A stretch of 36,960 bases of DNA from an uncultured Veillonella sp. Its GTDB lineage: Bacteria; Bacillota; Negativicutes; Veillonellales; Veillonellaceae. The translations under genes were made by a program, and so were the position numbers. The stretch is from assembly GCA_934202215.1 (NCBI GenBank), contig CAKPXR010000009.1, positions 1 through 36,960 of the forward strand, written 5' to 3'. Below, one piece after another: positions 15,162 to 24,079 of the stretch (position 1 is the stretch's first letter; each line of letters begins with the position of its first letter). The notes under the pieces were generated by a model. The model was not told the DNA's origin. It saw only the letters and a program-made list of their open reading frames with translations, and searched no databases.

Positions 15162-17084
15162 GTGCTTGAAGGCCTCTATAAACGAAGAAAAACGAGTCGC
15201 TTTGATGTACTCTTTTACATTGTAGCGGGCATATTCATAGTATTAGCATTGCGTTTGTTTATGCTTCAAATTTTGGCTGGCGGTTATTATCAAGCTAAGG
15301 CGGAAGGTAATCGGTTGCGTATGGTACCGATGACTGCGGCAAGGGGTATTATGTACGATCGCAATGGTCAAATTCTTGTAGGCTCAAGACCTGCTTATAC
15401 AATATCTATTATGCCTACAGGAAAGGCTTTGGACGATGGTGAAGTGGCTAAATTAGCAGCTTTATTGAAAATGAAGCCTGAAGATATTACAAAGAAGGTT
15501 AATGACCATAAGTATGGCTATGAGCCAATACGTATTGCTAATGATATATCTATGGACGTAGTAACAACTATTGAAGAACATCGACACGAATTACCTGGTG
15601 TATCAATTGATGTAGAGCCACTTCGATACTATCCATATGAAACTATGGCTTCTCAACTATTTGGTTATGTTGGTGAAGTGAGTGAAGAGGAATTAGATGA
15701 GTTAAAACAGCAAGATCCTAATACACTCGTAAGTGGCGGTACAATTTTAGGTCGTTCTGGTATTGAGAAACTATATGATTCTATCTTGCGTGGTACCGAT
15801 GGTGGTAAGCAAGTAGAGGTAGATGCTACAGGTCGACCTGTGGCTGAGGTAGATAGAAAGCATACGGTACCAGGTGCTAATATTCATTTAACCATTGATG
15901 TAAACCTTCAAAAGGCTGCTGAAGAGTCTGTTAAAAACCAGCTTAATCAGTTACGTGCTCAAGGTATTCCCGCACAAGGGGCAGCAGTGGTGGCTATGGA
16001 TCCTAATACAGGAGCTATTTTAGCTATGGTCAGCGCTCCTGAATTCAATCCAAACTGGTTTGCTAAAGGGATTACAACAGCTCAATGGAATCAGTTAAAT
16101 ACTGATAAAAACCATCCTTTTGATAATAAGGTTATTTCTGGTGAATACCCTCCAGGTTCACCGTTTAAGATTATTACTGGTACGGCCGCATTAGATCTTA
16201 AAAAGGTTACTCCTGAAGAGATGATCTTTGATAGTGGCAAGCACTGGTTGATCGATAAACGAAATGCAGAAGGTGAAGCATTAGGGTGGCTTAACTTCAA
16301 TAGAGCGCTTGCTAAATCAGATAACGTTTACTTCTATGAAATGGGTAATCGTGTAGGCATAGAAAATCTCGATAAATATGCTGCTTATTTTGGTATTGGT
16401 GAAAAGACTGGTATTAATTTACCGGGTGAGGCTTCTGGTATTATGGCAAGCCCTGAGTATAAACGCAAGGTATATGATGAAGATTGGTACTTAGGTGAAA
16501 CCTTTGATGCGGCTATTGGTCAATCTTTCACACTAGTTACGCCATTACAAATGGCCGTTATGCTCAGTGAAGTAGCTAATGGAGGCATTAAATATAGACC
16601 GTATGTGGTAAGCCGCATTGATAATAAAGATGGCACTCCGAAAGAAATTTTCGGACCTGATAAATTAGGAATTCTACCAGTTCCTAAAAATATTATGGAT
16701 CTCATTCGAGAAGGTTTGCGTGATGTAACGAATGAGGGCGGTACCGCAGGGGATTTATTCAAAGGCTTCCCGATTAATGTAGCTGGTAAGACTGGTACTG
16801 CGGAAAATGCACATGGTCGAGATCATGGATGGTTCGTAGCCTATGCACCATATGATAAACCGCAAATTGTTGTGGTTGCACTCGTTGAACAAGGGAGCTT
16901 TGGTGCAGGTTCTGCAGGCCCAATCGTACGAGATGTGTTAGCTGCATATTTCAATGTACCATTGAATAAAAAAACGAATGATACAAATACTAAAAGTAAT
17001 AAAAATACTGCAACAGTAGGGGCTACGGCTAATGGTCAAAAACCTGAGAATGCAGTAACAAGTGGGCAACCAAGAAAGGATTAG
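15162..17084 (+). CDS. mrdA: Penicillin-binding protein 2 (elongation transpeptidase)
   Basis: PBP2 is the transpeptidase that cross-links new peptidoglycan together with the RodA polymerase. The 640 residues start with one membrane helix (about 16-38), then a pedestal/dimerisation domain (RGIMYDRNGQIL at 61-72). The transpeptidase domain follows with SPFK (S333 nucleophile, K336), SDN (386-388) and KTG (543-545). The C-terminal tail after about 605 is Asn/Lys/Thr-rich and probably disordered. The start is GTG at 15162 after AAGGGGGTG. It sits between mreD and minD, with rodA two genes on, the usual class B PBP/SEDS pairing. Confidence 0.95.
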   Translation: MLEGLYKRRKTSRFDVLFYIVAGIFIVLALRLFMLQILAGGYYQAKAEGNRLRMVPMTAARGIMYDRNGQILVGSRPAYTISIMPTGKALDDGEVAKLAALLKMKPEDITKKVNDHKYGYEPIRIANDISMDVVTTIEEHRHELPGVSIDVEPLRYYPYETMASQLFGYVGEVSEEELDELKQQDPNTLVSGGTILGRSGIEKLYDSILRGTDGGKQVEVDATGRPVAEVDRKHTVPGANIHLTIDVNLQKAAEESVKNQLNQLRAQGIPAQGAAVVAMDPNTGAILAMVSAPEFNPNWFAKGITTAQWNQLNTDKNHPFDNKVISGEYPPGSPFKIITGTAALDLKKVTPEEMIFDSGKHWLIDKRNAEGEALGWLNFNRALAKSDNVYFYEMGNRVGIENLDKYAAYFGIGEKTGINLPGEASGIMASPEYKRKVYDEDWYLGETFDAAIGQSFTLVTPLQMAVMLSEVANGGIKYRPYVVSRIDNKDGTPKEIFGPDKLGILPVPKNIMDLIREGLRDVTNEGGTAGDLFKGFPINVAGKTGTAENAHGRDHGWFVAYAPYDKPQIVVVALVEQGSFGAGSAGPIVRDVLAAYFNVPLNKKTNDTNTKSNKNTATVGATANGQKPENAVTSGQPRKD

Positions 17085-17085
17085 T

Positions 17086-18009
17086 ATGGGCGAAATCATT
17101 GGTGTTGTATCCGGCAAGGGTGGCGTAGGTAAAACGACTGTCACTGCATGTTTGGGTACAGCCTTAAGTCATGCAGGGCATCGCGTATTGCTCTGTGATG
17201 GGGACTTTGGATTGCGCGATTTGGATCTTGTATTAGGTGTGGCAGATGAAATCATCTATGACGCACTAGATGCGAGTGAAGATAAAGAATATACAGATGA
17301 TGCTATTGTCTCAATTGCAGAAAATCTAGATTTCTTACCGGCTAGTCAAAGTGCACGCTGGGAAGATATAGGTCGTAAAAAGTATAAGAAATTAGTTCGT
17401 CGACTTTGTGATGTATATGATTATATTTTAATTGATGCTCCAGCCGGTATTGGTAAGGGCATAGAGTCTATTTTAGATTTAGTAAACCGTTGTATTGTTG
17501 TAACGCATCCGTTGTGGGTGTCCTTACGTAATGGTGCGCGCATGATTCAAGTGTGTGAGGAGCATAATATACGTGATTTTGCTATTGCATTTAATGCAGT
17601 ATCTACAAATGGTGAAGATATAGACTTATATGATATGTTGGAAGTTCTTCGCGCCGAATATGTAGGGGCTATGATCCCTTATGATGAAGATGTGTTAACC
17701 TATACACAAGATGGACATCTGTTAGATCTGGCTTCTCATGAATTCCGTAATGTATTAGCACCTCTTGTGGACTATGTTGTAACGGGGGATTGCTGGGAAG
17801 ATTATGATGTACAAAAGCAATTTGATGCCTATGTAGCGAAGAAAAAGGCTGCTACAGAAAAACAAGGTACACCTACACTTGCTACAGCTGGTGAGTCTAT
17901 CTTTGAAGACTCGAATAATGTTCTCTATATTAATCGCGGCGGTTGGACTACTCAGCGCTTATTAGTGCAAGGTAAGCAAAGCTTGTGGCGCCGTCGTAAA
18001 TTGAAATAG
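17086..18009 (+). CDS. minD: MinD-like ParA/MinD ATPase (divergent, orphan)
   Basis: This is a deviant Walker ATPase of the MinD branch. The Walker A motif SGKGGVGKTT spans 9-18, followed by DGDFGLRDLDLVLG (switch I, MinD-type) and DAPAGIGKGIES (Walker B/switch II region). MinD normally places the division-site inhibitor MinC, with MinE or DivIVA giving direction. Neither minC nor minE is visible nearby. The protein is 307 residues, about 40 longer than usual MinD, with an Ala/Lys linker and a basic tail (QRLLVQGKQSLWRRRKLK) that could act as the membrane-binding amphipathic helix. A frame extension to 17062 overlaps mrdA; ATG 17086 after AAGAAAGGA is preferred. It is nested between mrdA and rodA, implying a link to the elongation machinery. 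Confidence 0.82.
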   Translation: MGEIIGVVSGKGGVGKTTVTACLGTALSHAGHRVLLCDGDFGLRDLDLVLGVADEIIYDALDASEDKEYTDDAIVSIAENLDFLPASQSARWEDIGRKKYKKLVRRLCDVYDYILIDAPAGIGKGIESILDLVNRCIVVTHPLWVSLRNGARMIQVCEEHNIRDFAIAFNAVSTNGEDIDLYDMLEVLRAEYVGAMIPYDEDVLTYTQDGHLLDLASHEFRNVLAPLVDYVVTGDCWEDYDVQKQFDAYVAKKKAATEKQGTPTLATAGESIFEDSNNVLYINRGGWTTQRLLVQGKQSLWRRRKLK

Positions 18010-18014
18010 GTGAT

Positions 18015-19121
18015 ATGATGTGGCGGAAACTATGGAACGATAGCGACTGGGCTATTATCATATGTACTTTTTTACTTGTTTGTATTGGTTTAGCAGCCAT
18101 AGGCAGTGCAACGCATGTTAATCAAGAGCCTATTGGGTTTGGTAGTTTAGTAGTAAAACAACTTATATTTTTCCTAGCTAATGTAGCCGTTGTGATAGGT
18201 ATGCAGTTTCTTAACTATCATCGTCTAAAGGACTCGGGGAATATCATTTACGCCATTACTCTTTTGATGTTAATTGCCGTCATGGCTGTTGGTACCTCTG
18301 CATTGGGGGCTCAACGCTGGATTCAATTGGGGCCTATTACGATTCAGCCATCAGAGTTTTCTAAATTGCTCATGATTATTTGCATGGCTAAAATGCTAGA
18401 GCCTCGTATTGGCAAGCTAGATACATTTAAATCTTTAATATGGCCTGTAATATATGTTGGTATACCTATTGCATTGGTATTTTTACAACCTGATTTAGGT
18501 ACATCTCTTGTGTATATTGCTATTTTTGTGGGCATGTTATTTATTTCTGGTATTAGAACAAGACTCATAAAAATTATTGCTGGCACTGGTTTATTATTGT
18601 TGCCTTTAGGTTGGTTTGTACTGAAAGAATACCAAAAACAACGTATTCTCGTATTTTTAAATCCAGATATTGATCCTTTTGGATCTGGCTATCATATTAT
18701 TCAGTCTAAGATTGCCATTGGTTCAGGTTTGATTTTTGGTAAAGGTATCTTTAATGGTACGCAAAGTCAGTTGAATTTCTTGCCAGAAAACCATACGGAC
18801 TTTATTTTCTCCGTTATTGGTGAAGAATTTGGATTTGTAGGTTGTATTATCGTATTGTTCTTACTCTTTATGCTTATTTATCGCAGCATTAAAGTAGCCT
18901 ATATGTGTAATGATAATTTTGGTATGTTATTAGCTACAGGTATTGCTACCATGTTTACCTTTGAGGTACTCGTTAATGTAGGTATGACTATTGGTATTAT
19001 GCCTGTTACAGGGATTCCATTACCATTCCTTAGTTATGGTGTCAGTGCGTTGACCACGAATATGTTGAGTATCGGTATTTTGTTAAATATTGCTACGCAA
19101 CGGACGAAATATATTTTTTAA
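18015..19121 (+). CDS. rodA: SEDS peptidoglycan polymerase RodA
   Basis: RodA polymerises lipid II into glycan strands and works with PBP2. The 368 residues form about ten hydrophobic helices. SEDS-family motifs include ALGAQRWIQLGPITIQPSEFSKL (about 94-116), QPDLGTSLVY (about 152-161), the GSGYHIIQSKIAIGSGLIFGKG stretch, NFLPENHTDFIFSVIGEEFGF with the conserved Glu, and the C-terminal PLPFLSYGVSAL. FtsW has the same fold; RodA is chosen because of the mre/mrdA neighbours. The ATG at 18015 follows TAGGTG, with a second ATG in the next codon. The gap to minD is five bases. Confidence 0.93.
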   Translation: MMWRKLWNDSDWAIIICTFLLVCIGLAAIGSATHVNQEPIGFGSLVVKQLIFFLANVAVVIGMQFLNYHRLKDSGNIIYAITLLMLIAVMAVGTSALGAQRWIQLGPITIQPSEFSKLLMIICMAKMLEPRIGKLDTFKSLIWPVIYVGIPIALVFLQPDLGTSLVYIAIFVGMLFISGIRTRLIKIIAGTGLLLLPLGWFVLKEYQKQRILVFLNPDIDPFGSGYHIIQSKIAIGSGLIFGKGIFNGTQSQLNFLPENHTDFIFSVIGEEFGFVGCIIVLFLLFMLIYRSIKVAYMCNDNFGMLLATGIATMFTFEVLVNVGMTIGIMPVTGIPLPFLSYGVSALTTNMLSIGILLNIATQRTKYIF

Positions 19122-19177
19122 AATCCTATTTTTAGGATTGATTGTGAAAGAAGTCTTTCAGAAAAGACGGAGGATGT

Positions 19178-21061
19178 ATGATTCAATTAGATACGTCATG
19201 GTTACAACATGTCCAAAAGCCTGCTCGTTATACGGGCGGTGAATATAATAGTATTGTAAAAAATCATAGTACTGTTGATGTAACAATGGCTTTAGCTTTT
19301 CCAGATGTATATGAAGTGGCTATGAGCCATTTGGGCATCAAAATTTTATATGGTCTTGTAAACCGTCGTGAAGATGCAGCAGCGGAACGTGTGTTTGCTC
19401 CGTGGCACGATATGGAAGAGGAAATGCGTAAGCGGAACATTCCTTTGTTCTCTTTGGAAACTCGTACTCCTATCAAAGATTTTGATGTATTAGCTTTTAC
19501 ACTTCAATATGAGATGAGCTTTACTAATATCTTAAACATGCTCGACTTGGCTGGTATTCCAATGTATGCTAAAGACCGCGATATGGAGTTTCCACTACTC
19601 GTATGTGGTGGCCCATGTGCATTTAATGTAGAGCCTATTGCAGATTTCTTTGATATTGTTTCCCTTGGTGAGTCTGAAGAATGGGGCGATGAATTCATCG
19701 ATCTCTACAAGGCTGAAAAGGAAAAAGGATTCCCAGGTGGTAAGGAAGCATTCTTGCGTAAAGTGGCTCAAATCCCTGGTACGTATTGTCCAGCTCTATA
19801 CGATGTGGAATATACAGAGCAAGGCGATTTTAAATCCATTACACCACGTTTTGAAGATGTACCTGCAGCTGTTGAAAAACGCATCGTAGAAGATGTGGAA
19901 AATGTTTTCTATCCAACAAAACCTGTTGTACCGTTCTTAGATATAGTTCATGACCGTGCGGTACTTGAATTATTCCGTGGTTGTACACGTGGTTGTCGTT
20001 TCTGCCAAGCCGGTATGCTATATCGTCCTGTTCGTGAAAAGACACCGGAACGTTTGTTACAAATTGCTAGAGATACGATTGCCAATACTGGGTACAACGA
20101 AATCTCTTTAATGAGTTTGAGCTCTGCGGACTATTCTAAATTACCTGAATTAGTAGATATGCTTATGGAAGAGTTCAAGGATAAACAAGTGAGTGTAAGC
20201 TTACCATCCTTGCGTATTGATAGCTTCTCCATCGATATTGCTAAAAAGGTGCAACAAGTGCGTAAGAGTGGTCTTACCTTTGCCCCTGAAGCAGGTACAC
20301 AACGTATGCGCGATGTTATCAATAAAGGGGTTAGTGAAGAGGACTTGTTGGCGGCTTGTACAAATGCCTTTAAATCCGGCTGGAATACAGTTAAATTGTA
20401 TTTCATGATGGGCCTTCCAACTGAAACAGATGAAGATTTGGCAGGTATTGCTGAGCTTGCGTACAAGGTGCTCGATTTACACCGAGATATTACAGGTAAA
20501 CGTAATGGTTCTGTAACGGTCAGCGTATCCTTCTTTGTACCAAAAACACATTCTCCATATCAATGGTATGGTCAACAAGATGTAGAGGAAATCCATCGTA
20601 AGCAACGGTATTTAAAATCCCTCATCAATAACCGCAATATTTCCTACCACTATCATGACGGCTATACTGGCTATATGGAGGCCGCATTTGCTCGTGGGGA
20701 CCGTAGATTATCTAAAGTCCTTGTAAAAGCATGGGAAGCAGGTTGTAAATTTGATGGTTGGACTGAGTACTTTAACTATGAAACTTGGTTACAAGCATTC
20801 GCTGATTGTGGTTTGGATCCAGCATATTTTGCAAGACGTACACGTGACTTTGATGAACCATTACCTTGGGACCATTTAGATTGCACTGTAAGTAAAGCAT
20901 TCTTAAAACGGGAGTGGGAACAAGCGGTAGAGGCAAACCTTACAAGTGATTGCCGTCGCGGGCCATGTAAAGGCTGTAATGTATGTCCAGAGCTTAATAC
21001 TGCAATTATTGACTATAAGGAGGGTGGCAGAGTTGAAAAAATTACGTTTGGCCTTAAATAA
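19178..21061 (+). CDS. B12-binding-type radical SAM protein (TIGR03960-like), function unknown
   Basis: The 627-residue protein has an N-terminal region like B12-binding radical SAM proteins (about 20-250; DVTMALAFPDVYEVAMSHLG) and a radical SAM core with CTRGCRFC (C269, C273, C276). A cysteine-rich C-terminus (CRRGPCKGCNVC, about 597-608) may bind another cluster or metal. The sequence and its partner match the TIGR03960/TIGR03936 pair often found next to RNase E/G and rplU in Firmicutes; the two are sometimes fused. The reaction is not known to me. ATG at 19178 follows GACGGAGG. The next gene starts inside its last codons. A 57-base gap with small hairpins separates it from rodA. Confidence 0.85.
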   Translation: MIQLDTSWLQHVQKPARYTGGEYNSIVKNHSTVDVTMALAFPDVYEVAMSHLGIKILYGLVNRREDAAAERVFAPWHDMEEEMRKRNIPLFSLETRTPIKDFDVLAFTLQYEMSFTNILNMLDLAGIPMYAKDRDMEFPLLVCGGPCAFNVEPIADFFDIVSLGESEEWGDEFIDLYKAEKEKGFPGGKEAFLRKVAQIPGTYCPALYDVEYTEQGDFKSITPRFEDVPAAVEKRIVEDVENVFYPTKPVVPFLDIVHDRAVLELFRGCTRGCRFCQAGMLYRPVREKTPERLLQIARDTIANTGYNEISLMSLSSADYSKLPELVDMLMEEFKDKQVSVSLPSLRIDSFSIDIAKKVQQVRKSGLTFAPEAGTQRMRDVINKGVSEEDLLAACTNAFKSGWNTVKLYFMMGLPTETDEDLAGIAELAYKVLDLHRDITGKRNGSVTVSVSFFVPKTHSPYQWYGQQDVEEIHRKQRYLKSLINNRNISYHYHDGYTGYMEAAFARGDRRLSKVLVKAWEAGCKFDGWTEYFNYETWLQAFADCGLDPAYFARRTRDFDEPLPWDHLDCTVSKAFLKREWEQAVEANLTSDCRRGPCKGCNVCPELNTAIIDYKEGGRVEKITFGLK

Positions 21062-21728
21062 GGGCGAAGAATTACGATTCTTGTCGCACCTTGATTATGC
21101 ACAAGCTGTGGAGCGTATGATTCGTCGCGCTGAAATTAAAATGGCCTTTTCAGAAGGGTTTAATCCTCATATGAAAATTAGCTTTTCCTCTGCATTGGCG
21201 CTTGGTGTAACAGCGGCAGCTGAATATATTGATATGGATGTTCTTGAAGAAGATTCCTTGGAATCCATTATGGAACGTTTGAATCGTGTAGCACCGCCAG
21301 GCCTTGAAGTACTAGGTGGTAAGGAAATGCCTGACAAGGTTAAAAAGATGATGGCTATTTGTAACTTTGCTATTTATGAGGTAACAGGTCCTGTAACGGA
21401 TGAAAATGCCAATTGGGATGTGTTGCTAAAACCTTTCAATGAGGCTCCGGAAATTTCTTACGAAAAGGTAACACCAAAGAAAACTCGTATTATCGATGTA
21501 AAAGAATTTGTAAAGGAATCAATCGTTGCATCTGTGAAAGATGGTATGGTTACTCTTACAATGGGCATTGGTATTTATCCGCAAGGTACTATTAAGCCTA
21601 GTGAAGTGTGGAACCTTGGTAAAGACCAATATAATTGGCCGATTACAAGTGGCTATGAAATTCATCGTAAAGCGATTATGGTGGAAAATGAAGAAGGTTG
21701 TTACACTCCATTGGAAATTAACTACTAA
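21033..21728 (+). CDS. DUF2344 / TIGR03936 protein, partner of the radical SAM protein
   Basis: The protein begins LKKLRLALNKGEELRFLSHLD and continues with ERMIRRAEIKMAFSEGFNPHMKISFSSALALGV, hallmarks of DUF2344 (TIGR03936), the domain found downstream of or fused to the TIGR03960 radical SAM protein. The frame is open from 20946, but AAGGAGG at 21017-21023 points to the TTG at 21033 (231 residues), and the family N-terminus agrees. That start makes the gene overlap the radical SAM gene by 29 bases, so the pair is probably translationally coupled. Function is unknown; an accessory role in an RNA or tRNA modification is possible only by analogy. The gene ends 116 bases before the RNase E/G gene. 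Confidence 0.86.
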   Translation: MKKLRLALNKGEELRFLSHLDYAQAVERMIRRAEIKMAFSEGFNPHMKISFSSALALGVTAAAEYIDMDVLEEDSLESIMERLNRVAPPGLEVLGGKEMPDKVKKMMAICNFAIYEVTGPVTDENANWDVLLKPFNEAPEISYEKVTPKKTRIIDVKEFVKESIVASVKDGMVTLTMGIGIYPQGTIKPSEVWNLGKDQYNWPITSGYEIHRKAIMVENEEGCYTPLEINY

Positions 21729-21761
21729 TACTTGTTATATATATCTTAACTACTAATAGTC

Positions 21762-21790
21762 TTTACATAAATCGTAAGAGCTTATATACG
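21762..21790 (+). promoter_or_regulatory. Candidate promoter upstream of rng
   Basis: TTTACA (21762-21767) and TATACG (21785-21790) are spaced by 17 bases, about 55 bases before the RNase gene. The -10 is imperfect. Confidence 0.35.
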
Positions 21791-21844
21791 CTTTAATGAT
21801 TTAAGAGACCTATATATTTTATATTTAATGAAGGGAGGGATAGG

Positions 21845-23272
21845 ATGCATAAAATTTTGGTCAATGTTATGCGCGAAGAAATCCGCATGGCTGTTGTCGA
21901 TGAAGCAGGTCGGTTAATTGATTTTGTGTTAGAACGTACCGATGAGACCCATATGGCAAACCATATGTACAAAGGTACAGTTAAGAACGTGTTGAATGGT
22001 ATGCAAGCGGCTTTCGTTGATATTGGGGGCTCTCAAAATGCGTACTTAAACCTTCAACAGGGAAAAGAACAGAAAATCTTGCCCCGCCTATCTGTGGGGC
22101 AACAAATTCTTGTACAAGTGGTAAAAGAGGAAATGCTTGGTAAAGGAGCTCGTGTTACGGCTGATGTGAGCTTGGCTGGACGTTTTATGGTGCTATTACC
22201 ATATTCTGAAGGCATGCATATTTCTAAGAAAATCACTGATGAAGCGGTACGTTCTAAATTACAAGAATTAGCAGAACCTTATGTACAGGAGGGCTGTGGA
22301 TTTATTATTCGTACTGCGGCTGCTAAGGCTAGTGCTGATGAAATCGGCCGTGATATGGAATATCTATGGCGTACATGGCAACATGTGTTAAAGCGTTTTA
22401 AGGTGGCTAAGAGTGGTACGGATCTCTATAGTGATGCGGACTTTTGGTTCCGCCTTGTACGAGACTATGCACACCGCAATGTAGAGGAAATCATCGTTGA
22501 TTCCGATATGGGGGAATCTAGATTATTGGATCTCTTAGGTCATGGCCCAACATCTCAACAAATTAAAGTGATACGTCACCGTGGCAGCACACCTATCTTT
22601 AAAGCCAATCACATTGAACCCCAATTAGAGGATCTTATCTCTCGTGATATCAATCTTCCTTCTGGTGGCTCCATCCGTATCGACCATACAGAGGCGCTTA
22701 CCGTATTTGATGTGAACTCGGCTCATTATACGGGCAAGTCTAATAAACTAGAAGATTTAGCTTTCACAGTCAATAAAGAGGCGGCAAAAGAAATTTGTCG
22801 TCAACTGCGCTTACGAGATATTGGTGGCATTATCGTCGTTGATTTTATCGATATGAAGGATAAGTCGCATCAACAAGAGTTGCTACAACTATTGAGCGCA
22901 CAAGCTAAGTTAGATAAGATGAAAACCGTCGTATGTGGTATTAGCTCTCTCGGTTTAGTGGAAATGACGCGGAAGCGTGCCCGTCAAGGTTTGCAAACCT
23001 TAATGTTTGATACATGCCCTCAATGCGGTGGCACTGGATACATGCTGTCGGGTAGAACCGTGTATATGCAGATTATTCGCCGTATTCGTGAGTTGTTTAA
23101 GTCCGGTCGGATTAAATCGAACCTAGAAATCGAAGTTCATCCAGAAGTGGCTCAATATTTAACAAAGGCTGTTCTTGAAGAATTAGGCGACTCTATAGGC
23201 CGTAAGATTTCTATTGTAGTAAATCCACAAATTAGCCGTGAAGGCTATTCTTTGATGGCTGTAGCAGAATAA
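21845..23272 (+). CDS. rng: Ribonuclease E/G family protein
   Basis: This endonuclease cleaves single-stranded RNA in rRNA maturation and mRNA decay. The 475-residue length fits RNase G rather than full RNase E, with no long C-terminal scaffold. Domain order is an S1-like domain (about 35-120, GTVKNVLNGMQAAFVDIG), then the catalytic DNase I-like part with Mg-binding aspartates in LTVFDVNSA (about D289) and IIVVDFIDM (about D333), then a Zn-link CPQC at 391-394. ATG at 21845 follows GAAGGGAGG. It lies between the radical SAM/DUF2344 pair and the L21-L27 genes, a conserved Firmicute arrangement. Confidence 0.93.
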   Translation: MHKILVNVMREEIRMAVVDEAGRLIDFVLERTDETHMANHMYKGTVKNVLNGMQAAFVDIGGSQNAYLNLQQGKEQKILPRLSVGQQILVQVVKEEMLGKGARVTADVSLAGRFMVLLPYSEGMHISKKITDEAVRSKLQELAEPYVQEGCGFIIRTAAAKASADEIGRDMEYLWRTWQHVLKRFKVAKSGTDLYSDADFWFRLVRDYAHRNVEEIIVDSDMGESRLLDLLGHGPTSQQIKVIRHRGSTPIFKANHIEPQLEDLISRDINLPSGGSIRIDHTEALTVFDVNSAHYTGKSNKLEDLAFTVNKEAAKEICRQLRLRDIGGIIVVDFIDMKDKSHQQELLQLLSAQAKLDKMKTVVCGISSLGLVEMTRKRARQGLQTLMFDTCPQCGGTGYMLSGRTVYMQIIRRIRELFKSGRIKSNLEIEVHPEVAQYLTKAVLEELGDSIGRKISIVVNPQISREGYSLMAVAE

Positions 23273-23299
23273 GTAAGTAGTTTATTATAGGTGAGTATC

Positions 23300-23875
23300 G
23301 TGTCTGTATTTGAAATTATATTAATTAGTGTTGGCCTAGCCATGGACGCCTTTGGTGTATCTATTGGGAAAGGTTTATCTATGCCGGTAGGTGAAAATGG
23401 ACGAAAGGTGACATTAGCATTCTTATTCGGGTTATTCCAGTTTCTCATGCCTGTTATTGGGTGGCTCATTGGACGCCAGTTTATCGATGTCATATCTGAA
23501 TGGGATCATTGGATTATCTTTGGCCTTCTCGGTTACTTAGGTATTGCTATGATTCGTGAAGGTCTTAGTGATGACGATGATGAAGACGAGGATAAACAGT
23601 TTTTAGGTGCTTGGGAAATGATTATGCTTTCCGTCGCAACTAGTCTTGATGCCATGGCAGTAGGTTTAACCTTTGCCTTTTTACCTATTAATGTATGGGA
23701 AGCCTCCACTATGATTGGGGTCATTACCTTTGGTATTTCTCTTATTGGCGTGTATCTAGGTAAATTTATGGGCCAGTTCGTAGGAAAATATGCAGACATA
23801 TTGGGTGGGGGTGTATTAATCCTCATCGGCACAAAAATACTTTTACAACACCTTGGTATTATCGGAGAATTTTAG
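23300..23875 (+). CDS. mntP: Manganese exporter MntP
   Basis: MntP pumps excess Mn2+ from the cell. The 191-residue protein has six hydrophobic helices in two repeats, with the conserved acidic motifs GLAMDAFGVSIGKG in the first half and SLDAMAVGLTF in the second. The central loop is very acidic (DDDDEDEDK) and could bind metal. GTG at 23300 is preferred because AGGTGAG (23289-23295) precedes it; the GTG at 23291 lies inside that site. No promoter or manganese riboswitch (yybP-type) is visible upstream in the 27-base gap, so it probably reads from rng. Confidence 0.9.
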   Translation: MSVFEIILISVGLAMDAFGVSIGKGLSMPVGENGRKVTLAFLFGLFQFLMPVIGWLIGRQFIDVISEWDHWIIFGLLGYLGIAMIREGLSDDDDEDEDKQFLGAWEMIMLSVATSLDAMAVGLTFAFLPINVWEASTMIGVITFGISLIGVYLGKFMGQFVGKYADILGGGVLILIGTKILLQHLGIIGEF

Positions 23876-23930
23876 AGGTTTGTATATATATGAAAGTATC
23901 GTAAACTGAGCCATTTATGTTGAATTTTGT

Positions 23931-23959
23931 TTGACATGCATAGGTAAATACGATATACT
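23931..23959 (+). promoter_or_regulatory. Promoter of the rplU-prp-rpmA operon
   Basis: A perfect -35 TTGACA (23931-23936) and -10 TATACT (23954-23959) are spaced by 17 bases. This is the strongest consensus promoter in the window, as expected for ribosomal protein genes. Confidence 0.87.
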
Positions 23960-23965
23960 ATATCA

Positions 23966-24079
23966 GTATTAGTTCGGTTTACTGAACTTTGCAATCCGCG
24001 TGAAGCAGGTTTAAACGCCCGACCGATGTTCGGGTCGGGATACCGAATTCAGCGAGTTCGATAACAAGGAGGTGTTCTC
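23966..24079 (+). ncRNA. Structured 5' leader of rplU (probable ribosomal protein L21 leader)
   Basis: About 115 bases between the promoter and the rplU start can fold into three consecutive hairpins: AGTTC (23971) with GAACT (23984-23988), CCCGACC (24018-24024) with GGTCGGG (24033-24039), and CGAATTC (24044-24050) with GAGTTCG (24054-24060). The Shine-Dalgarno AAGGAGGTG follows at once. Firmicutes often carry an L21 leader RNA at this place, thought to mediate feedback control by L21. I could not check the match to that RNA family. Confidence 0.6.

Noticed and set aside
23273..23299. Manganese riboswitch (yybP-ykoY type) in front of mntP
   Set aside because: Only 27 bases separate mntP from the RNase gene, too short for that riboswitch.
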